From a virus, in the IMG/VR virus record IMGVR_UViG_3300042890_001696, positions 1 through 22,964 of that record: a DNA stretch of 22,964 nucleotides, one strand, 5' to 3'. Made by a program: the position numbers and the translations under genes. Shown in pieces: positions 7,851 through 15,181 of the stretch (its first letter is position 1; each line of letters opens with the position of its first letter). Below the pieces are notes generated by a model. It saw only the letters and a list, made by a program, of their open reading frames with translations, ran no database searches and had not been told where the DNA came from.

Positions 7851-10800
7851 TTACTTTGTAAGTAGTGCGTTAATTTGTTCCTGTTGACGGTCGATTATTT
7901 CCTTTAATTCCTTTACTGACTGGATTAGGACTGCGGTTAGTTTTGAGTAATCAATACCTTCAATCTCATCTTGTTTGTTTTTAACAACGAATTCGGGGTA
8001 GATGTTGATTACATCGTCTGCAATTAAACCGATGCTTGGTCTTTCTCCTTTTTTCTCTTTCCAGTCAAAAGTTACCGGCTGTAACTGAAGTACTTTATTG
8101 AGCTGAGGTTCTAGGTTCTGAATGTTAGTTTTGTATTTCTTTGCAGAAGTTTCAATAAAGGTTGTTGCTCTTACTGTTCCGACTACGTCCAAAGGAAGTA
8201 ATGGGTTGGTAGTACCAATACCGACAAAACCGCCCGCCTTTACTTTTAGTGAAGTTGAACCTAAAGTATTAATATCAACATCATTTCCACTGGTTGGGAA
8301 TACACCGGTAGTTGGTGAGCTAGCATTTGCATACCCGTACCCGTCATTAACCCAAGCCGAGGCTCCAATAATGTAGGTTGTACCTGCAATGTTAGCAGTA
8401 AATCCGTTGTATGTTGTACCTACTGAAAGTTTAGTTCCAATTGCAGCATTTCCGTTAACGTCGAGTTTGAAGGCTGGGCTAGTCGTACCAATACCAACGT
8501 TACTTGTTGTTGCAATAAACATTGCATTCGACGTGTTGTTTGGATGGAATGCAATTGCTCCACTACTATTATAAATGTTTAGAGCTGAAGCACCACCGTA
8601 AGAAGTATACCCTGTTCCTGATTTCCAGATTTCTCCTTGACCACTATCTGACCGAAACATCAAATCTGAGTATTGAGAATTTCCGGAATCACCAATCTCT
8701 ACCTGAGTAGCAGTAGTGGATGAATTATATAATCTAGCAACAGTAGTAGCACTACCACCATCAACATCAAGTTTTGAACCAGGACTAGTGGTTCCAATAC
8801 CAACGTTACCAGAAGTATCAATAACCATCTGACCTGTAGTTGCATTTGTACCAAAGTTTAAGAAGTACCCGGATGCTGCTTGTAGGTTAAGTGCGTTGTT
8901 ACTGTTGATTGTACCCCAGGTTATATACCCTACACCGCCGTTAGCGAAATATGTAGCATCTCTAAAGTTTGTAGTTCCATTTATATCCAGCGTTCTTGCT
9001 GGGTTAGTAATGCCTATACCTACGTTACCGTTATTTAATACTCTGAATCTATTAACCCAGGTGGCATGTCCGACTGTTGCTGAACTGTAATACCCTATAT
9101 CAACTAATGGGCTTGCTCCGCTGCTATAATCTCCTACAAGTCTAAGACCTGCTGTTGTTTGATCCATCCCTATACCGCTCCATCCACCGTATGTATTGAT
9201 AAACAATGGATTGTTTGGAACAGTGTTACCGAATGATATACCGAATGTAGAAGATGTACCTACTATGTCTAGCTTAGCTCCTGGGCTAGTACTTCCAATA
9301 CCTACGTTACCGCTAGCATCAATAATAATATCGTTAAGAGATGCGTCTCTACCAATCCTTACAGGTGTACTTCCTGAGTTTGAACCAAACGAGGCGTATA
9401 TTCCTGTTGTGTTCATTACAGCTGTATTTGCTTGTATCTCTGTATTTGAGTATATTTTACCGTTTACTTCGAGTTTATAAGCTGGGCTAGTGATACCGAT
9501 CCCGACATTACCACCAGAAGTAATACGCATTCTTTCCGAAGGATCGTCGCTAGCTCCTGTTGTTGCTCTAGTTCCAAAGATTAAATCCCCGAGAGTATAT
9601 CCGGAAGTACTTGTTTCTCTGTATCCAATGTAGGCCGGATAGGTTGTTGTACCAGATGTTTCAGCATACCCAAAACCGATTAACCTATAAGATCCAATAG
9701 TATATTCATTACCGCCTACTCCTAGGTAGTAAGAAGCAGATACTACTGTACTTGCATTACCGCTAGTAAACTTTCTAAGAGTTAAAGCTGCTTTAGAGGT
9801 AGAAGCTACTGGGTTAGCAATAGTATCGCCAATAACCATGTTGTACCCGTTTCTAATTACAGCATCACCTACTATGTCGAGTTTTGCTGCCGGTGTAGTT
9901 GTACCAATACCTATGTTGCCATCAGCTAATGCTGTGAATATTTTAGTACCGGTGGTTGTACTGTAAATGTAATAATTCCCTCCATTTAAATATGTAGTTA
10001 GATTAGATGCATTTCCTGAGGTTGCCCAAGCATCTGTACCAAATCCTCCTCTAAATGTTGAACCGTCGTAAAATCTAAAAGCACCGGATGTTGGATCAAC
10101 ATCTACCTGTCCATCAGTACCGTTTGCTCTTATAGTTCCGGCTACAAATAATTTCGTTAATGGATTAGTATTACCAATCCCGACATTACCGTTAGTTGTA
10201 ATACGTACTTTTTCGCTACCAGCAGCGTATAATGCTAGAGCAGTACCTGATTGACCTCCTACTATTGCTAGTGAAGTATCCCAGCTTAGGAATCCAGCAT
10301 TTGCACTCCCGCCGCCCCATAGCATTACACCATCACCATTCAAAATAAATCTTGAATTGCTTCCTTGTTGAATTCGCAAAGCGTCTGATGTGCTTGCAAC
10401 GTTTACATCTAGTCTATAAGCAGGATTAGTAGTACCAATACCTATGTTACCTCCAGAAGTAATACGCATTGCTTCAGCACTATTTGTAACAAATACCATC
10501 GGGTAAGCACCTTCAGAATATAGGAAACGGCCGTAAGCTGATCCAAAACCACTACCTGCTGAGTTATCTATTGCAAAGTAAAAATTACCACTGCTATTAT
10601 TGCCTAACTGTAAAATTGGATATCCGGTACTTGAATCTTGGATAAAAACTCTTGGGTTTGTTCCATACGTGTGAAGTTTATAAGTAGGACTAGCGGTACC
10701 GATACCGACGCTACTCCCGTTTAATACTAGTCCGGCACCTGATGTTGTATTAAGTGAAACAGTACCTGTAGCTCCTGATGAACCAACTACTACGTTTGTT

Positions 10801-13800
10801 GTGCCTGATAGTATTGTGTTTCCCCCAATTCTATAAACACCACTGTTTACATTTATGTCTCCAGTAACATCAAGTTTATAGCCTGGACTTGCAGTACCGA
10901 TCCCGACATTCCCACCGCTATAGTAAATATTCCCGGCCGATCCAGTCCAGATTGAATCACCTGCGTTTAAAGCATAAGAAGCCGTCAATGCATATGAAGC
11001 AGAGACTGCATGCGTGATTGATCCTGAGAATGAACCTGTGAATGAGGTTGCTTTAACATTACCAATTACTTCAAGTTTTGCCGTTGGGCTAGTTGTTGCA
11101 ATACCTACATTACCGTCATTGGCAATCATCATTCTAACTGTACCTGCAGTAATTGTGCTGGTGCTTGTTCCAAAAACAATTCCATAATAACTATTCAGGT
11201 AAGTATTAACTCCTGTTATTCCTGATAGTACGATAGTTCCCATTGCATTACTTGCAGCAGCACTACTGTATATGTTCAGTGGATTCGCAGAATTATAGTT
11301 AGATTCAATAAGTGTATGGTAAGCACTTGGATCTGACGCTGTTTCTAATCTTAGCTGAGTAGAGTTTGACTGTATAGTTAATTTACCGGTTGGATTAGTA
11401 GTTCCAATACCGACGTTGCCGTCGGAAGTAATACGTATACGTTCTGTATTATTCGTGGCAAACCTTAAGGCATTGTTACTAGAAACTCCGAGGTACCCTC
11501 CATTTGAAGAAATACCGATATCCATTTTATCTGTATTATTGGCGTTAAGAACATAGGATACATTAGTAGAACTGTAGAGTTCTACCATCTTTGCAAATCC
11601 TGCTGGGGAAGCAGGACTAGTAGTTCCAATACCAACGTTACCAGCGCTAGTGATTGTCATATTTACGTTCCCACCATTAGCAATAGAAACTATATTTGAG
11701 GCTATTTGTATAAAATTATTTCCAGTTTGAGCATCAAAGTCTACAATACCTCCTGTTGAGTTTAATCTTGTAGCCCTTGCTGTACCATTTACCTGTAGTG
11801 CTGTAGCTGGACTAGTGGTTCCAATACCGACGTTACCAGTGTCTATAATACGCATACGTTCAACGTTGCCGCCTGCGTTAAATGCTATATCTCCACCACC
11901 ATATTCTTGACCTATAGTAATAACTTCGTTGCTAGCATCTTGATCAATAAACGCATTGGCTCCAATTCGTAATCTTGTTACATAGGTTGACGGATATGAT
12001 ACATAAAAGCGTTGGTAGACTGATGTAAAGACATCCAACTGTCCGGCTGGGGTATTAATACCAATACCTACGTTTCCATTCTCAGCTACTCTTAGTTTAA
12101 CAGTAGGCGTTGTTGTACCTGTTACTAAGCTAATACCGTTATTATAGCCGGTTCTCGGAGATGCCTGTAAGATTAATTCTCCGTAATAGTCAAGAGGGAA
12201 AGTTCCGCCTGTTCCGCTTGTATAGATAAATCCGTTTGCTCCGCCGCCATCGCTACCTACTGCAAAAGTATTATCATAAAATGTAGTTAATGGAGTAGAT
12301 TGAGCTCTAAATATTCCTAAAATTCTTGCGCTGTTTACAACTTCAAGTTTTGCAGATGGGCTAGTAGTTCCAATACCGAGGTTACCTGAAGTGTTTATAG
12401 TAACAGCATTTCCAATAATACCGCTTGGAACAAATTGAATTGGTCCATCACCATTCCATAAATACAGGCTTTTATTTAGAGCACTGTTTGCTGTAGCTGT
12501 ATTTTTAATTAAGTATCCATTATCAGACGAAGGTGTTGTTAATTGTAAGTATGCATAGTCACCGCCACCTGCTTTAATGTTTGCAAATGCAGTACCTGAA
12601 TTGTATACTTCTAGTTTAGCACCCGGACTAGTAGTTCCAATACCAACGTTACCGCCATTAAAATAACTTGTTCCATTAGAATGTAGCTGCACTGCTGCTC
12701 CTCCTCCGCTGTTTTCAATAACGACCTGTCCATCTCCTCCTGATGTTTCAACAACATAGAAAATATTATTTGTATTTGCAGCTCTTTGAATAAGGAGCGG
12801 GTATGTATTTAATCCTGAGGATTTAATATGTACTCTACCTGATGGGCCTGTAGTACCAATACCAATATTACCGTTAGGAAATGCGAAAGTGCTTCCATCC
12901 CATTGGTATACAGTACCTCCAAGTGAATTATCTTGGAGTCTAAAGTGTCCGCTACTATTATAAATTCCGTTTACGTACTCTCTTGCAAAGTTGTATATAA
13001 TTTGCTGGTCGGTAGCTCCTCCGCCTTTTAAAGTTATTGGACCTCCGGATACGTGTAATTTGGTTTCGGGTCCTGTTGTGCCAATACCAACTCTTGCGTT
13101 AGCGGTATCAACACGCATAACAACGGATGCGTCCTGATGTCTAAAGTCTATTGAAGTACCGCTATAAGTCTGTACAAAGTCTGTATAGGTTACACCTGAG
13201 ATTGCTGTGTTGCCAATAACTACTAATTTTTGAGAGGGGTTAGTAGTTCCAATACCAACGTTACCGCTATTATACTTTATAGTTAAGTAATCACCAACTG
13301 CATCATTAATTCTAAAATCGTTTGTTCCTGATGGTAGGTACAATTTCCACTGGACGGTGGTATTATTAATATAGAAATTAGGTGCTGTTGAATCTATTAT
13401 TCGCAATCCACTACCTCCGCTACTTACTATGTCTAGTTTGACTGTTGGGTTAGTAGTACCAATACCGACATTACCTTGGTTATAATAAATATTTCCTGCA
13501 GACCCAGTCCATATTGAATCTCCAGCATTTAAAGCGTATGAAGCAGTTAATGCATAAGATGCCGATACTGCATTAGTTGCAGACCCTGATATTGAACCTG
13601 TGAATGAAGTCGCTCTAACGTTTCCATTAACGTCTAATTTGGCCTGGGGTGCCGAACTACCGATTCCTACATTAGATCCTGTTACTTGAAGTACATACTG
13701 TCCGTAAGTACCCATTGTCACAGAGTAGTCTGCGAACGCTTCAATCACTGGTAGACCAGCAATCGTATTAACAGAGAATAAACTGTTGGAGAGGTCATCA

Positions 13801-15134
13801 GAAACCTCGAATAACCTACCATTATTACCGTCCACCGAGAAGATAGATGAGGTAGTAGCTGATCCTGAACCTCTAACGTTTAAAACGTTGGTTGATCCGG
13901 ATATTTGTAGTTTTGCAGCTGGTGTTGATACACCGATACCGACGTTACCTGAGCTAACAATACGCATTCTCTCTACCATTGTAGCAGATCCATCGTATAC
14001 ACTAAATCTTATACCGTACCCTGATGAGAGTCCTCCTATTTCTGAATCACCATTATTCCATGTGATGAAGTTGGTAGACGGCATGTAGATATTACCGTTA
14101 ACGTGTAGTCTTTGTACCGGATTTGTAGTTCCAATACCAACATTTCCGCCAGCTGTAACAACCATTCTTACGGTACTTCCTGCATAAAAATCTAAAGACG
14201 TATCATTTACACCTCTAATTCCTTGAGCACTATTACCCCACATCAAGAACTGTCCTGAGTCTAAGAATAATGTTCCACCATTTACGTAGGTAGAACCTGC
14301 TATTTGTAATTTATAGATTGGGTTAGTAGTTCCAATACCAACATTACCTCCGTTAAAATGAGTTATTCCATTAGATCGGATAGCGATGGTTGTCGATCCT
14401 CCGGACGTGCTTGCAAATAAACCGGCATCTATTCCACCAGCTGCATATGCGTGGATATTACCTGCTACGTGAAGTTTTTCATTTGGATTGGTAGTTCCAA
14501 TACCAACACTACCTCCGTTTGGCTGTAAAGCAATCGGACTAGAGTTGTTGGTCATTTTTAATATACCAACATCTGATGTATTAGTTGCTTGAAAATAAGA
14601 TGATCCGTTATACCAGTATGTTGAAGTACCGATAACATACATGTCGCTTCTAAAAGCAGAAGTTCCATTTACATCTAGTTTATAACCCGGGCTAATAGTT
14701 CCAATACCGACACTACCTCCTGAAGCAATCATTAGGTACGGTGTATTTCCGTTGCTATTAATACCTATTCCGAAGTCCTGAACTGTTACTCCGGAGTTAC
14801 CTGCTCCTACATACCACCTAGTTGCACTAGCGTAAGATTGGTAACTTGTATAAGCGTATCCTGCAGTTGCACTTGTAATGTCAAGTAGAGAGACAGGGCT
14901 GGGAGTGCCGATTCCAACATTCCCACTGTTGTAGTAAATATTACCTGCCGAACCAGTCCAGACTGAGTCTGCTGCATTGAGAGCATATGATGCTGTTACG
15001 GCGTAAGAAGCAGAGGTTGCAAATGCGATTGACCCTGAGAAGGACCCTGTGAAGGAGGTTGCGGTTACTGATCCTTGAACCCTGGTCGAACCAGAGACAA
15101 TAAGCCCATTTTTTACTACGAATTCATTAGCCAT
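7851..15134 (-). CDS. Giant mosaic phage tail fibre with three head cassettes and C-terminal S74 chaperone, 2427 aa
   Basis: This is the largest gene in the window. It begins MANEFVVKNGLIVSGSTRV, an N-terminal segment I recall from phage fibre proteins, then a head cassette ending LNAADSVWTGSAGNIYYN. About 29 NVGIGT-type units follow, on average about 84 residues apart. Two further complete head cassettes occur inside the protein, at about residues 507-554 and 1362-1407. The first is preceded (about 405-486) by the module that comes before S74 in the 2190-aa fibre. The C-terminus (about 2327-2427) is an S74-type domain with S-A-K-K-Y-K (Ser2330, Lys2335), then PSIGLIADDVINIYPEFV and a terminal helix. 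The architecture suggests three fused fibre units sharing one trimerising chaperone. The start has AAGGGTGA six bases upstream, partly within a possible stem-loop. The virion role is confident; the fusion history is inferred. Confidence 0.93.
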   Translation of the reverse strand: MANEFVVKNGLIVSGSTRVQGSVTATSFTGSFSGSIAFATSASYAVTASYALNAADSVWTGSAGNIYYNSGNVGIGTPSPVSLLDITSATAGYAYTSYQSYASATRWYVGAGNSGVTVQDFGIGINSNGNTPYLMIASGGSVGIGTISPGYKLDVNGTSAFRSDMYVIGTSTYWYNGSSYFQATNTSDVGILKMTNNSSPIALQPNGGSVGIGTTNPNEKLHVAGNIHAYAAGGIDAGLFASTSGGSTTIAIRSNGITHFNGGNVGIGTTNPIYKLQIAGSTYVNGGTLFLDSGQFLMWGNSAQGIRGVNDTSLDFYAGSTVRMVVTAGGNVGIGTTNPVQRLHVNGNIYMPSTNFITWNNGDSEIGGLSSGYGIRFSVYDGSATMVERMRIVSSGNVGIGVSTPAAKLQISGSTNVLNVRGSGSATTSSIFSVDGNNGRLFEVSDDLSNSLFSVNTIAGLPVIEAFADYSVTMGTYGQYVLQVTGSNVGIGSSAPQAKLDVNGNVRATSFTGSISGSATNAVSASYALTASYALNAGDSIWTGSAGNIYYNQGNVGIGTTNPTVKLDIVSSGGSGLRIIDSTAPNFYINNTTVQWKLYLPSGTNDFRINDAVGDYLTIKYNSGNVGIGTTNPSQKLVVIGNTAISGVTYTDFVQTYSGTSIDFRHQDASVVMRVDTANARVGIGTTGPETKLHVSGGPITLKGGGATDQQIIYNFAREYVNGIYNSSGHFRLQDNSLGGTVYQWDGSTFAFPNGNIGIGTTGPSGRVHIKSSGLNTYPLLIQRAANTNNIFYVVETSGGDGQVVIENSGGGAAVQLHSNGTSYFNGGNVGIGTTSPGAKLEVYNSGTAFANIKAGGGDYAYLQLTTPSSDNGYLIKNTATANSALNKSLYLWNGDGPIQFVPSGIIGNAVTINTSGNLGIGTTSPSAKLEVVNSARILGIFRAQSTPLTTFYDNTFAVGSDGGGANGFIYTSGTGGTFPLDYYGELILQASPRTGYNNGISLVTGTTTPTVKLRVAENGNVGIGINTPAGQLDVFTSVYQRFYVSYPSTYVTRLRIGANAFIDQDASNEVITIGQEYGGGDIAFNAGGNVERMRIIDTGNVGIGTTSPATALQVNGTARATRLNSTGGIVDFDAQTGNNFIQIASNIVSIANGGNVNMTITSAGNVGIGTTSPASPAGFAKMVELYSSTNVSYVLNANNTDKMDIGISSNGGYLGVSSNNALRFATNNTERIRITSDGNVGIGTTNPTGKLTIQSNSTQLRLETASDPSAYHTLIESNYNSANPLNIYSSAAASNAMGTIVLSGITGVNTYLNSYYGIVFGTSTSTITAGTVRMMIANDGNVGIATTSPTAKLEVIGNVKATSFTGSFSGSITHAVSASYALTASYALNAGDSIWTGSAGNIYYSGGNVGIGTASPGYKLDVTGDINVNSGVYRIGGNTILSGTTNVVVGSSGATGTVSLNTTSGAGLVLNGSSVGIGTASPTYKLHTYGTNPRVFIQDSSTGYPILQLGNNSSGNFYFAIDNSAGSGFGSAYGRFLYSEGAYPMVFVTNSAEAMRITSGGNIGIGTTNPAYRLDVNVASTSDALRIQQGSNSRFILNGDGVMLWGGGSANAGFLSWDTSLAIVGGQSGTALALYAAGSEKVRITTNGNVGIGNTNPLTKLFVAGTIRANGTDGQVDVDPTSGAFRFYDGSTFRGGFGTDAWATSGNASNLTTYLNGGNYYIYSTTTGTKIFTALADGNIGIGTTTPAAKLDIVGDAVIRNGYNMVIGDTIANPVASTSKAALTLRKFTSGNASTVVSASYYLGVGGNEYTIGSYRLIGFGYAETSGTTTYPAYIGYRETSTSGYTLGDLIFGTRATTGASDDPSERMRITSGGNVGIGITSPAYKLEVNGKIYSNTEIQANTAVMNTTGIYASFGSNSGSTPVRIGRDASLNDIIIDASGNVGIGSTSPGAKLDIVGTSSTFGISFGNTVPNNPLFINTYGGWSGIGMDQTTAGLRLVGDYSSGASPLVDIGYYSSATVGHATWVNRFRVLNNGNVGIGITNPARTLDINGTTNFRDATYFANGGVGYITWGTINSNNALNLQAASGYFLNFGTNATTGQMVIDTSGNVGIGTTSPGSKLDVDGGSATTVARLYNSSTTATQVEIGDSGNSQYSDLMFRSDSGQGEIWKSGTGYTSYGGASALNIYNSSGAIAFHPNNTSNAMFIATTSNVGIGTTSPAFKLDVNGNAAIGTKLSVGTTYNGFTANIAGTTYIIGASAWVNDGYGYANASSPTTGVFPTSGNDVDINTLGSTSLKVKAGGFVGIGTTNPLLPLDVVGTVRATTFIETSAKKYKTNIQNLEPQLNKVLQLQPVTFDWKEKKGERPSIGLIADDVINIYPEFVVKNKQDEIEGIDYSKLTAVLIQSVKELKEIIDRQQEQINALLTK
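7854..8156 (-). other. S74-type intramolecular chaperone / autoprotease domain of the 2427-aa fibre
   Basis: The domain spans about residues 2327-2427. Ser2330 (codon 8145-8147) and Lys2335 (8130-8132) form the expected dyad spacing, but the residue after the Ser is Ala where the neighbouring fibre has Asp. The conserved segments are PSIGLIADDVINIYPEFV and IDYSKLTAVLIQSVKELKE, with a Gln-rich terminal helix. Apart from these signatures it differs strongly from the S74 domain of the 2190-aa fibre. The two were therefore not recently copied from each other, and they probably fold different trimers. Confidence 0.87.
10915..11052 (-). repeat. Internal fibre head cassette, third copy in the 2427-aa fibre
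   Basis: This encodes KATSFTGSFSGSITHAVSAS, YALTASYALNAGDSIWTGSA and GNIYYSGG, at about residues 1362-1407. Its protein is almost identical to the internal cassette at 16831-16972 in the 1669-aa fibre (SITHAVSASYALTASYALNA), while many codons differ silently. Everything about it resembles a fibre N-terminus, but it lies mid-gene. Confidence 0.83.
13471..13614 (-). repeat. Internal fibre head cassette, second copy in the 2427-aa fibre
   Basis: This encodes RATSFTGSISGSATNAVSAS, YALTASYALNAGDS and IWTGSAGNIYYNQGNVGIG, at about residues 507-554. It begins roughly 20 residues after the pre-chaperone module at 13675-13922. The junction looks like the end of one fibre, without its S74 domain, joined to the head of another. 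Confidence 0.83.
13675..13922 (-). repeat. Pre-chaperone module, copy 2 (internal in the 2427-aa fibre)
   Basis: This encodes about residues 405-486, with VLNVRGSGSATTSS, FSVDGNNGRLFEVSDD, NTIAGLPVIEAFADY and VTMGTYG. It is the partner of 1655-1905, with about 93% protein identity and about 77% DNA identity by eye. Here no S74 domain follows; a head cassette does. Confidence 0.85.
14346..14487 (-). repeat. Shuffled spacer module, copy 2 (GIDAGLFASTS module)
   Basis: This encodes NEKLHVAGNIHAYAAGGIDA, then GLFASTSGGSTTIA and RSNGITHFNGG in the 2427-aa fibre. It is the partner of 3622-3766, about 87% identical in DNA, with identical blocks of about 30 bases at both edges. The flanking units are unrelated, which is what module exchange by recombination would leave. 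Confidence 0.85.
14921..15063 (-). repeat. Fibre head cassette, N-terminus of the 2427-aa fibre
   Basis: This encodes TATSFTGSFSGSIAFATSAS, YAVTASYALNAADSVWTGSA and GNIYYNSGNVGIG. The hexapeptide periodicity FATSAS-YAVTAS-YALNA is clear. It is the most N-terminal of the three copies in this gene. Confidence 0.85.
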
Positions 15135-15181
15135 AAGTTATCACCCTTTCACTGTCCAGGGTAGACGTTTGTTATAAATAT
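15135..15181 (-). promoter_or_regulatory. Intergenic element copy 3, with stem-loop overlapping a Shine-Dalgarno
   Basis: The 47-base gap starts on the coding strand with ATATTTATAACAAACG fused to the TAA stop of the 1669-aa fibre gene. A possible stem-loop follows: ACCCT and AGGGT pair across a 10-base loop (15143-15162). The 3' arm overlaps the Shine-Dalgarno-like AAGGGTGA (15141-15148), six bases before the ATG. The stem could limit ribosome access to the 2427-aa fibre gene. It is short, and no folding energy was computed. Confidence 0.45.

Larger units (their letters stand above)
8190..14925 (-). repeat. Tandem NVGIGT protein-repeat array (about 29 units)
   Basis: The cores vary around GNVGIGTTSPxxKLxV. 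Irregular units include one with extra residues after the core (near 11600: SPASPAGFAKMVEL) and one with IATTSP (near 11085-11105). The array is interrupted by the internal head cassettes at 13471-13614 and 10915-11052. Confidence 0.85.
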
